Source of the DNA: CBDAPE01 sp965198325
Lineage (GTDB): Bacteria; Pseudomonadota; Alphaproteobacteria; UBA828; JAPUJA01
DNA length: 64,000 nucleotides
Assembly (NCBI GenBank): GCA_965198325.1
Contig: CBDAPE010000018.1
Span: 248,001 to 312,000, forward strand
Reading direction: 5' to 3'
Each line of letters starts with the position of its first letter. Within the stretch, counting starts at the first letter, position 1. The notes beneath the pieces were generated by a model. The model was given only the letters and a program-made list of their open reading frames with translations, had not been told where the DNA came from and did no database searches. This document shows positions 17,958 to 25,638 of the stretch, in pieces. Position numbers and translations under genes: made by a program.

Positions 17958-18504
17958 GCATCGGGGCCGACAACTCAAGGCACCCAGGGATCGGGCGCTT
18001 CGGCCGACGGCGGATCGAGTCCGCGAAGCGCTGTTCGACATCCTGCTTCACCGGGATTTGGGGGGCGCGCCGCTCGAAGGCGCGCGGGTGCTCGACGTCT
18101 TCGCCGGCACCGGCGCCCTCGGTCTCGAGGCATTGTCCCGGGGCGCCGCAGCGCTCACGGCGATCGAGCAGGACGCAGGCGCCATCGCATGTCTGAGAGC
18201 AAACGTCGCGGCGCTCGGGGAGACCGATCGGGTGACGGTCATAACGGGCAACGCGGTTCAGCCACCGAAAGCCCCGGCCCCCGTCGATTACGTTTTTCTC
18301 GACGCACCCTACGGCAGTGGCGACCTAGACCCCGCACTCGCCGCATTGACGGTGACTGGCTGGATTCGAACCGGCACCATCGGCGTCGTCGAACTCGCCG
18401 CCAAAGGGGTGGTCGATCTCGATTTACCAGCGGGGTTTAATCCCCTCGACGACCGTCTATACGGCGCAACGCGGCTCGTATTCTGGCGTTTCGAAGGGAC
18501 TTAG
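17938..18504 (+). CDS. rsmD: 16S rRNA (guanine(966)-N(2))-methyltransferase
   Basis: A 188-residue SAM-dependent methyltransferase. The SAM-binding motif DVFAGTGALGLEAL is at 53-66 and the catalytic motif reads DAPY (122-125) where most homologues have DPPY/DPPF. The N-terminus MRIVGGKHRGRQL is canonical for RsmD and fixes the start inside the end of rluB. It methylates G966 of 16S rRNA in the assembled 30S subunit. Its stop overlaps that of the convergent mutL gene by 4 bp. Confidence 0.92.
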   Translation: MRIVGGKHRGRQLKAPRDRALRPTADRVREALFDILLHRDLGGAPLEGARVLDVFAGTGALGLEALSRGAAALTAIEQDAGAIACLRANVAALGETDRVTVITGNAVQPPKAPAPVDYVFLDAPYGSGDLDPALAALTVTGWIRTGTIGVVELAAKGVVDLDLPAGFNPLDDRLYGATRLVFWRFEGT

Positions 18505-20312
18505 CGCCGCCCGAACAGCTTTTCGATATCGGCGAGCTTGAGCTCGACGTAGGTCGGGCGCCCATGGCTGCACTGTCCCGAATGGGGCGTCGCTTCCATC
18601 TGACGAAGCAGTGCATTCATCTCGTCCAGGGCCAGCCGCCGGCCGGCGCGGATGCTGCCGTGACAGGCGAGTGTCGCACAGACCTCGCTCAGGCGGTCCG
18701 TGAGGCTTACCGTATCGCCGACCTCGGCGAGATCGTCCGCGAGATCGCGGATCAGACCCTTTGCATTCACCTCGCCCAGCAGCGCCGGCGTCTCCCGCAC
18801 GACGACCGCGCCGGGTCCGAAACTGTCGACGACGAGGCCCAGCGCGGCGAGTTCGTCGCGCCGCGCCATAATCCTGTCGACCGCGGCTTCCTCAAGCTCG
18901 ACGACATCGGGAACGAGCAGGACCTGGCGAGCGATTCCGCCGGCCGCCAGGCCCTGCTTGATCCGCTCATGGGTCAACCGTTCATGGGCGGCATGCTGAT
19001 CGACGACGACTAAGCCGTCCGCGGTCTGGGACACGATATAGGTTTCGTGGAGTTGACCCCGGGCGGCGCCCAGGGGAAAACGGGCGGTGTTGACCTCGGG
19101 TTCCTCGGGCGCGGGCATATCGACCCTGGCCGCCGGCGCATCGAGCGGCGCCTGATAGGTATGCGCTGCCTCCGCGAGTCCCGGCCCGACGCGGGCCGCG
19201 TGATGGCCTGCTCCACCGCCTGCATGAGCCATCAACGAGGGTTGGGCGGCGGCTTCCGGCTCGGCCCGGAAAGCCCCGAGCGCGGATTGCGACACGGTGG
19301 TCGAGGCCCTGTGACCAGCGGCGTTCAGCGCAGCCTTGACGGCGCCGACGATCAGTCCGCGCACCGTGCCCGCCTCACGGAAGCGCACCTCCGCCTTGGC
19401 CGGGTGAACGTTGACGTCGACGGCACGGGGCTCCAAATCGAGAAACAGGGCCACCATCGGAAAGCGCCCCGACGCAAGAAAATCCTGATAGGCGCCCCGC
19501 AGCGCGCCGACCAGCATCTTGTCGCGGACAGGCCGGCCATTGACGAAGAGATATTGATACTGGCCGGTCGCGCGATTCAACGTGGGCAGGCTGACGTGGC
19601 CCGACAAACGGACATCTTCGCGCTCCGCCTCCACAGGCAGGGCGTTCTCGGCGAATTCGCGCCCCATAATCTGGCCGAGGCGCTCCAGCCGGGCGTCGAG
19701 TAGATCGCCCGTTGAGGGCGCAACATGCAAAATGGCGCGTCCGTCGGAAACCAGATTGAACGCAAGAGCCGGAAACGCCATCGCGAGACGATTGACGATG
19801 TCGCTCGCTTGGGAAACTTCGGTGCGCGTCTGTTTAAGAAACTTCAGCCGGGCCGGCGTCGCATAGAAGAGATCGCGCACTTCGACGCGCGTGCCCACGG
19901 GATGGCCAACGGGAACCACCTCGCCGAGCGCTCCGGCCTCGCCCTCGATCTGCCACGCTTCCGCGGCCCCCCGGGCCCGACTCACCAGAGCGAACCGGCT
20001 AACTGCAGCGATTGAGGGAAGCGCCTCGCCCCGAAAGCCTAGGGTGCCGATTGCCGTCAAATCGTCGTCGTCGAGCTTCGATGTCGCATGCCGCTCGACG
20101 GCCAACGCGATCTCGGCTGCGGGAATGCCGGTGCCATCGTCGACCACCGCGATCAGGCCGCGCCCGCCGTCTTCGAGTGCGATGTCGATCCGCCGTGTGC
20201 CAGCGTCGATGGCGTTTTCGACGAGCTCCTTGACGACGGAAGCGGGTCTTTCGACAACCTCTCCCGCCGCGATGCGGTTAACGGTGGTTTCAGACAGAAG
20301 GCGAATCGTCAT
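18501..20312 (-). CDS. mutL: DNA mismatch repair protein MutL
   Basis: MutL couples mismatch recognition by MutS to strand incision. The 603-residue protein has the N-terminal GHKL ATPase motifs (ELVENAIDAG, DDGTGI, LGFRGEAL) and a C-terminal dimerisation/endonuclease domain. The C-terminus contains DQHAAHERLTHE, matching the DQHA(X)2E(X)4E metal-binding endonuclease motif, and CSHGRP near the end. It therefore resembles MutL from bacteria that nick DNA without MutH. The start overlaps the pgi stop by 4 bp, so the two are probably coupled. Confidence 0.95.
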   Translation of the reverse strand: MTIRLLSETTVNRIAAGEVVERPASVVKELVENAIDAGTRRIDIALEDGGRGLIAVVDDGTGIPAAEIALAVERHATSKLDDDDLTAIGTLGFRGEALPSIAAVSRFALVSRARGAAEAWQIEGEAGALGEVVPVGHPVGTRVEVRDLFYATPARLKFLKQTRTEVSQASDIVNRLAMAFPALAFNLVSDGRAILHVAPSTGDLLDARLERLGQIMGREFAENALPVEAEREDVRLSGHVSLPTLNRATGQYQYLFVNGRPVRDKMLVGALRGAYQDFLASGRFPMVALFLDLEPRAVDVNVHPAKAEVRFREAGTVRGLIVGAVKAALNAAGHRASTTVSQSALGAFRAEPEAAAQPSLMAHAGGGAGHHAARVGPGLAEAAHTYQAPLDAPAARVDMPAPEEPEVNTARFPLGAARGQLHETYIVSQTADGLVVVDQHAAHERLTHERIKQGLAAGGIARQVLLVPDVVELEEAAVDRIMARRDELAALGLVVDSFGPGAVVVRETPALLGEVNAKGLIRDLADDLAEVGDTVSLTDRLSEVCATLACHGSIRAGRRLALDEMNALLRQMEATPHSGQCSHGRPTYVELKLADIEKLFGRR

Positions 20313-21616
20313 GACCGCTCCATCGCCTTGAGGTATTCGCGCGCCAGCATCTTGCCGCGCTCAACCGCAGGCTGGGTGAACGGGTTCACGCCGAGCAGAC
20401 GGGCGATCATCATCACCTCGATCATGAAGTGCATCATCAACGCGCCCAAGGTCTCCTCGTCGAGTTCCGTGAGTCGCAGCAGACGCGTCGGCCGGCCCGC
20501 CTCGGCAAGGGTCTCGGCTGTCGCCCGCGCCTCGGCAGTGATGAGGTCGCTCATGGTCCGCTCTTCAAGATAATCGACGCCGGCTGCCCTGGCCAGCTCG
20601 GGCTCGATCGACGGGCTTCCGTTGTCGGCCTCCAGACAGATGAGGGTGAACATCTTGTCGCGTGGCCCATCGAGGTAAAGCTGAAGTTGGCTGTGCTGAT
20701 CAACCGTCCCGAGGGCATAGATCGGCGTGATTCCCATGCCGTCCTTACCCAGACTCTCGGCCCAAAGCTGTCGGTACCAGAAACCAAACGGGGCGAGTCG
20801 ATCCGCGTAGGGCATAAGCACTCCGATGCCGATTTCCCGATGCCTGGATAATCCCACTGCCAGTGCCGCACCTTGGGCAGGCGCCGATTCCGAAGGGTGC
20901 CGTGCGCCAATCGTCGAATCAAGCACGTCGGCTGCGCCGGCGCGCAACGCCGCCCCGTCGAGCCCAACCACGAGAGCGGGAAGGAGTCCCATCGAAGAAA
21001 GCGCGGCGAACCGGCCCCCCAATCGGGGATCGTGGTCGTGAATCTCGAAATTGAAGTGCTCGGCCAGCACGCGAAGCGGGTTATCGTTGGGCTCGGTGAT
21101 AACCACAAAGTGGCGGGCAAGCGCGTCTTCGCCAAGCGCATCACGGGCCGCGCCCAGGCAAAGCAGGGTCTGGGCCAATGTCTCGGGCGTCGTGCCGGAC
21201 TTACTGATGACGAGAAAGGCGGTTCGCGAGAGATCCACCGTCTCGAGCATCCCGTCGACACTGTGGGGATCCGCATTATCAAGAAAATTGAGTTCGACGC
21301 TGTCGCGCACGACGGCAAGCGGATGACCCCGCAGACCCACCAGAGCCCGACCGCCAAGGCTCGACCCGCCGGTCCCCAGGACCACGAGGCGATCGAAGCC
21401 TTCCCGCAGCCGCGCAGCCGTCGTCGCGAGCCGGGCAATATCATCCCGCTCGTAGGGAAGGCTGAGAAGCGCGAGTTTACGCGCCTGGTGATGCTGGCGA
21501 AGCCGGGCTAGTATCGGCTCCGTCTCGTCGAGCAGGACAGACAGCTGATCGGACGACAGGCCGAACTCGCCGATTGCGGAGTCGAGACAGCCGCCGATCT
21601 CCTGGTGGTAAACCAT
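20309..21616 (-). CDS. pgi: glucose-6-phosphate isomerase
   Basis: PGI interconverts glucose 6-phosphate and fructose 6-phosphate. This is a short form (435 residues with the start MVYHQEIGG at 21616, preceded by GGGGCGG; a GTG three codons upstream is an alternative). SIS-domain features are visible: VLGTGGSSLGG, ISKSGTTPETL and the signature-like VDQHSQLQLYLDGP. The frame is open further upstream but would run into the next gene. It sits between mutL and an M16 peptidase gene and is probably co-transcribed with both. Confidence 0.9.
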   Translation of the reverse strand: MVYHQEIGGCLDSAIGEFGLSSDQLSVLLDETEPILARLRQHHQARKLALLSLPYERDDIARLATTAARLREGFDRLVVLGTGGSSLGGRALVGLRGHPLAVVRDSVELNFLDNADPHSVDGMLETVDLSRTAFLVISKSGTTPETLAQTLLCLGAARDALGEDALARHFVVITEPNDNPLRVLAEHFNFEIHDHDPRLGGRFAALSSMGLLPALVVGLDGAALRAGAADVLDSTIGARHPSESAPAQGAALAVGLSRHREIGIGVLMPYADRLAPFGFWYRQLWAESLGKDGMGITPIYALGTVDQHSQLQLYLDGPRDKMFTLICLEADNGSPSIEPELARAAGVDYLEERTMSDLITAEARATAETLAEAGRPTRLLRLTELDEETLGALMMHFMIEVMMIARLLGVNPFTQPAVERGKMLAREYLKAMERS

Positions 21617-21659
21617 CCGCCCCACTGCCGTTCGCCCCCGCCTGGGCCTCTCGCAACGC

Positions 21660-23012
21660 TCAGGGTGTCGACTCGACACCTTCGGGCTGCCCGACAACAA
21701 CGATTGTCATGGCCTCGGGCGTGAGAAGGCGCGCCGCAACCCGGACGATATCGTCGAGCGTCACCGCCTCGATATAATCATTACGCCGGTCGATATAGTC
21801 GATCCCAAGATCATCGTACTGCATCACGAGCAAAGTGCGAGCGATCCGACTGTTGCTGTCAAAGCGGAGCGGAAACGCCCCTGTGAGGTGGGTCTTGGCA
21901 TCAGCGAGCTCTTGTGCCGTTATGCCCTCCGTTCGCAGGCGCTCGAATTCTGCGCGAATCAGCTCGATGGATTCAGCGACCCGATCGTTGCGTGTACCGA
22001 CAGACCCGAGATACAGGCCCGCATGGCGAAGCGGACTGAGGTAGGTGTAGACGGAATAGGCGAGGCCGCGTTTTTCGCGCACCTCTTCGGAGAGCCGGGA
22101 GGTGAAGCTTGCGCCGCCCAGGACGTGGTTCATGACGTAGGCGGAATAAAAATCGGGATCCGACCGCTTTATACCCGGATTGCCGAACACCACAACGCTC
22201 TGGGGAATATCCCACGGCACGACGATCATGCGGCCCGCGCCGGCCAGGGTTGCTTCCTCGACCTCCCACGAGCCTGCTTCGGCCGGCAGAGCGCCGAAGT
22301 TCGCGTCGAGCAGGGTGGCCAGTTGATCGGCTGTGATGTCGCCGACCACGCCGATTATCATCGTGTCGCGCGCGAAACGTTGCGCCGCAAATTCGTGAAG
22401 ATCGTCGCTGGTAATCGCTTTCACGGTTTCTGCCGTGCCGTCGGCGTGGCGCCCGTACGGGTGATCGGGAAACACGGTTTCGTACCACGTCATTGCCGCG
22501 GAAAAATCAGGATCTTCACCGTGCTGCGCAACCTCGATCAGCAATTGCTGGCGCATCCGTTCGAGAGGCACCGGATCGAAACGAGGTTCGCGGAGCGCAA
22601 GCCCCAGCATCTCGAAGGCCGCGTCTCGATGAATCGAAAGCGTCTCGAGTTTGACGCGAAAACTATCCTGGCGCGCTTCGGCGCTCAACCGGATCGAGCT
22701 ATCCACGAGAAAGTTCAGGAAGGTCTCGGATCTGTAGGGGCCGGCCCCTTCGTCGAGCATATAGGAGGCCAAGACCGCGAGCCCCTCCTTGCCCGCCGGA
22801 TCGAGCGCCGATCCGCCACGAAAGAGGATCTGCATCGTCATTAGGGGTATGGCATGTTCCTCGACAAGCCAGGCCTCGATGCCGCCAGGGCTGACCACGC
22901 GCTGAATCTCGGTCGCCCGGGCCGCTCCGACGAAGACGACGAAAAGAGCCAATCCGCCGAGCAGGGCGGCGCGAAGACGCCAGACACCGGACCGGGGACG
23001 CTCAGCTCTCAT
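21660..23012 (-). CDS. M16 family peptidase-like protein, probably non-catalytic partner
   Basis: A 450-residue exported M16 (pitrilysin/MPP-like) protein. A hydrophobic signal segment (LRAALLGGLALFVVFVGAARA) follows the chosen start MRAERPRSG at 23012. The position of the zinc motif HxxEH is occupied by a sequence ending in MLDEGAGPY, so no zinc site is present; the second-half motif EKRGLAYSVY is intact. Such proteins usually pair with an active M16 subunit, as in MPP-like heterodimers. The catalytic partner is encoded directly upstream with an 11-bp overlap. Periplasmic location is inferred. Confidence 0.88.
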   Translation of the reverse strand: MRAERPRSGVWRLRAALLGGLALFVVFVGAARATEIQRVVSPGGIEAWLVEEHAIPLMTMQILFRGGSALDPAGKEGLAVLASYMLDEGAGPYRSETFLNFLVDSSIRLSAEARQDSFRVKLETLSIHRDAAFEMLGLALREPRFDPVPLERMRQQLLIEVAQHGEDPDFSAAMTWYETVFPDHPYGRHADGTAETVKAITSDDLHEFAAQRFARDTMIIGVVGDITADQLATLLDANFGALPAEAGSWEVEEATLAGAGRMIVVPWDIPQSVVVFGNPGIKRSDPDFYSAYVMNHVLGGASFTSRLSEEVREKRGLAYSVYTYLSPLRHAGLYLGSVGTRNDRVAESIELIRAEFERLRTEGITAQELADAKTHLTGAFPLRFDSNSRIARTLLVMQYDDLGIDYIDRRNDYIEAVTLDDIVRVAARLLTPEAMTIVVVGQPEGVESTP

Positions 23013-24384
23013 CGGCCGGCAACAAGAGGCCCGTGACCGAACGATCGGCCCGCAGTATGGCGCGGGCTGCCCGGTTGATCTCTCCGAGGGTGACGGCGTC
23101 GATGCGATCGTACCAAGCCTCGACCTCCTCGACGGAGACACCCGACGTAAACGCGTCGCCGAAGATGCTGGCTACGGTATAGAGGCTGTCACTGGCAAAA
23201 ACCGCTTCAGCCTTGACCCGGGTCTTGGCGCGCGCGATTTCATCCTCGGTCACGCCGTCGCGCAACAACCGCTCGATCTCGGCGTCGAATGCGGCCTCAA
23301 GCGCTTCGTAATCCGCCCCCGGAAGCGGCGTGACGTAGAAATAAAACTGGGTCTCGTCGAAATAAAAGTCGTCGTAATAAACGCCGGCACTGGCGGCCAG
23401 ATTATGCTCGACCACAAGCGCCACATGGAGTCGCCCCGTAACGCCGGAGAGGATATTCGACAACACAATCAGGGGATAGGCGCGCTCGGTCTCGCCTGCG
23501 TTCTGGCTGGGTGCCAGATAGGCGCGATTCCACTCCGCCTGACGGACGTGTTCATCTATCTCCACGAGGCGACGCGGTCCGTCCTGAAGGGGTTCAGCTG
23601 GCCGGATGCGGGGCGGCACATCGCGGGCCGGAACGGACGCGTAATGGCGCTCGGCCAACACGCGCATCTCGTCCACGGTTACATCGCCGACGACGATCAA
23701 AGCCGCGTTGTTCGGGGCGTAGTAGCGGTTGTAGAATTCGATGGCATCGGTGGTCGTCAGCGCCTTGATCTCGTCCTCCCAACCAATGACAGGCACACCG
23801 TAGGGATGTACACGGAACTGCGTGGCGGCAAACTTCTCGCCGAACTGGGCCGACGGGTCGTTATCTGTCCGCGAGGCCCGTTCCTCAAGCACCACGTCCC
23901 GCTCGGGCAGAACCAGCTTGTCGGTCAGAACGAGATTGGCCATGCGATCCGCTTCGATTTCCATAACGAGTTCGAGGCGGTCGCGGGCGATCTTCTGGAA
24001 ATAACCCGTGCAGTCTTGCGAGGTAAACGCGTTCTCGGTACCACCGTTTAGCGACACGACTCGGGAAAATTCGTTGGGCGCGAGGGTTTCGGTTCCCTTG
24101 AACATCAGATGCTCGAGGAAATGAGCGATTCCGGATTTGCCGGGCGGCTCATCGGCCGCGCCGACCCGATACCATACGCTGTGGAAGACGACCGACGCCC
24201 GGTGATTGGACACCACGATAACCTGCAGGCCATTATCCAAGGTAAAGGTCTCGGCACCAAAGACGCGGGGTCGCTCCGCCCAGATGCCCGGCGCGACGAA
24301 CCCAAGGGTCAGCAGAGCGAAGACGACGAGCGCTGCCACGCGCCGGTGAACCGGATGCCCCTTCGTGTCCATTGGTGCCGTCAT
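23002..24384 (-). CDS. M16 family zinc metallopeptidase (catalytic subunit)
   Basis: A 460-residue M16 peptidase with the inverted zinc motif HFLEH at residues 88-92 and the distal glutamate in ERDVVLEER near 167. A hydrophobic segment at about 16-32 suggests export. The start MTAPMDTKG at 24384 is preferred; the frame extends upstream but only through sequence without protein character, and ATG at 24372 is possible. It overlaps the gene for its non-catalytic partner and follows the DUF3035 gene, an arrangement common near lspA-ileS in Rhodospirillales-type genomes. Substrates are unknown. Confidence 0.9.
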   Translation of the reverse strand: MTAPMDTKGHPVHRRVAALVVFALLTLGFVAPGIWAERPRVFGAETFTLDNGLQVIVVSNHRASVVFHSVWYRVGAADEPPGKSGIAHFLEHLMFKGTETLAPNEFSRVVSLNGGTENAFTSQDCTGYFQKIARDRLELVMEIEADRMANLVLTDKLVLPERDVVLEERASRTDNDPSAQFGEKFAATQFRVHPYGVPVIGWEDEIKALTTTDAIEFYNRYYAPNNAALIVVGDVTVDEMRVLAERHYASVPARDVPPRIRPAEPLQDGPRRLVEIDEHVRQAEWNRAYLAPSQNAGETERAYPLIVLSNILSGVTGRLHVALVVEHNLAASAGVYYDDFYFDETQFYFYVTPLPGADYEALEAAFDAEIERLLRDGVTEDEIARAKTRVKAEAVFASDSLYTVASIFGDAFTSGVSVEEVEAWYDRIDAVTLGEINRAARAILRADRSVTGLLLPADES

Positions 24385-24418
24385 CTGTTTTAGGCTCGAG
24401 GGAAATAGGGAAGGCAGA

Positions 24419-25129
24419 TCATGGGCCCGTCTCAACAACTGCAGGCTCGCCATCGAGCAGCATCGGCGTAGCACCTTCGGTTGCCGGCTTGCCGGCCGCT
24501 GCGTTCTGTTCCAGTCGCGCCGCTTCCGCCGCTGGATCGATGATCGCGTCATCGGCGATCGCCTTATCGCGCTCCGCGCCCTCCCAAAACATCAGTTCAT
24601 CGAAGAAATCATCGATCACGGCGTCGGTCTTGGGATCATAAATCGGTGCTGCCGGCTCTGGAACCGGGACGCTTGCCGTGGCCGCCACAGGTTCGACCGT
24701 GGAGACCGGCTGCGTCGGTTCCGATACGCCGCTGCCGGCCGGCGCGTCACCAAGAACAGTACGGATGGTGACGTTCGTGGTTACCGCATTCGCTTCCTCA
24801 AGCAGGGCGAATTCTCCTGCCGAAAGATTCGTCGGCGTCGTGGTCGCCGCCTGTACCGTGTCGGCGGTCTCCACGGAGCCGAATACAATGCTGGCAGCAT
24901 CGTTCGTGACCGGAAGCTCGCCCGTGGCGGGCGGGCGAAGCTCGATGTCGGGCGGAACCGCGAGATTCGGTCCGACCGACACGGCGTACTCGTCGGGCAA
25001 GTTACTGCTAATGCCGATGGTCTCGCCGACGCTCTCGCAGGCCGCCAAGCCACCCGAGAGAAAGAGCAACGCGAGCACGAAAATGCGTGGCCGCTCCAGG
25101 ACGATTCGACGGCTGGTGATCATCCTCAT
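24419..25129 (-). CDS. DUF3035 lipoprotein
   Basis: A 236-residue lipoprotein with an N-terminal hydrophobic stretch and lipobox-like LAAC, so the mature protein begins at that cysteine. The family signature is visible just after it: LPDEYAVSVGPNLAVPPDIELRPP in parts, matching the DUF3035 pattern of a DE(F/Y)AV block followed by PPD..LRPP. The rest is low-complexity, rich in Ala, Pro and Thr, and likely extended. The start overlaps the lspA stop by one base (TAATG). Function is unknown; the position next to the lipoprotein signal peptidase gene is conserved in alphaproteobacteria. Confidence 0.82.
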   Translation of the reverse strand: MRMITSRRIVLERPRIFVLALLFLSGGLAACESVGETIGISSNLPDEYAVSVGPNLAVPPDIELRPPATGELPVTNDAASIVFGSVETADTVQAATTTPTNLSAGEFALLEEANAVTTNVTIRTVLGDAPAGSGVSEPTQPVSTVEPVAATASVPVPEPAAPIYDPKTDAVIDDFFDELMFWEGAERDKAIADDAIIDPAAEAARLEQNAAAGKPATEGATPMLLDGEPAVVETGP

Positions 25130-25632
25130 TATCTATGTCTTTTCCACGGTTTCAGCAAGGCATCAATGGCGAGGAAGACGACGCCCACGGTAATGCCCGC
25201 GTCGGCCAGATTGAACGCCGGCCAATGATAGCTACCGGCATGGAGGTCCACGAAATCGACGACGGCACCGTAAATCAATCGATCAATCACATTACCGAGC
25301 GCGCCGCCGAGGATCAGGCCCACGGCAAGACCAACCCAGAGGCGCGAAATTCTGCGCAGCCAGACAATGAGACCAATCGAAACGCCGACGGCGACGCCGA
25401 CGAAGACCCACGTCAGATCGGATCCGTCGGCGTTGAACAAGCCGAAGCTCACGCCCCGGTTCCAAACCAGGACGACATCGAGAAAGGGCAGGATTTCGAT
25501 GAGGCCCGGAGGATCGGCGAGATGAGCCAGCGCCCACCATTTGGTCAGCCGGTCGAGACCGATGATTAGCAAGGCGAGGGCCAGCCCTAACCCGAGCCTG
25601 TGTCGAGTCGCTGCCAGCCGGCCCCGCCTCAT
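25129..25632 (-). CDS. lspA: lipoprotein signal peptidase (signal peptidase II)
   Basis: LspA cleaves the signal peptide of prolipoproteins after lipidation, in the inner membrane. The 167-residue protein has four predicted membrane spans. The catalytic aspartates lie in GNVIDR (D117) and VVDFVD (D126), the usual aspartyl dyad positions, and NRGVSFGLF is the conserved substrate-side motif. It lies 6 bp downstream of ileS, a classic ileS-lspA pairing, and overlaps the DUF3035 lipoprotein gene by one base. Confidence 0.95.
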   Translation of the reverse strand: MRRGRLAATRHRLGLGLALALLIIGLDRLTKWWALAHLADPPGLIEILPFLDVVLVWNRGVSFGLFNADGSDLTWVFVGVAVGVSIGLIVWLRRISRLWVGLAVGLILGGALGNVIDRLIYGAVVDFVDLHAGSYHWPAFNLADAGITVGVVFLAIDALLKPWKRHR

Positions 25633-25638
25633 CGCTGC

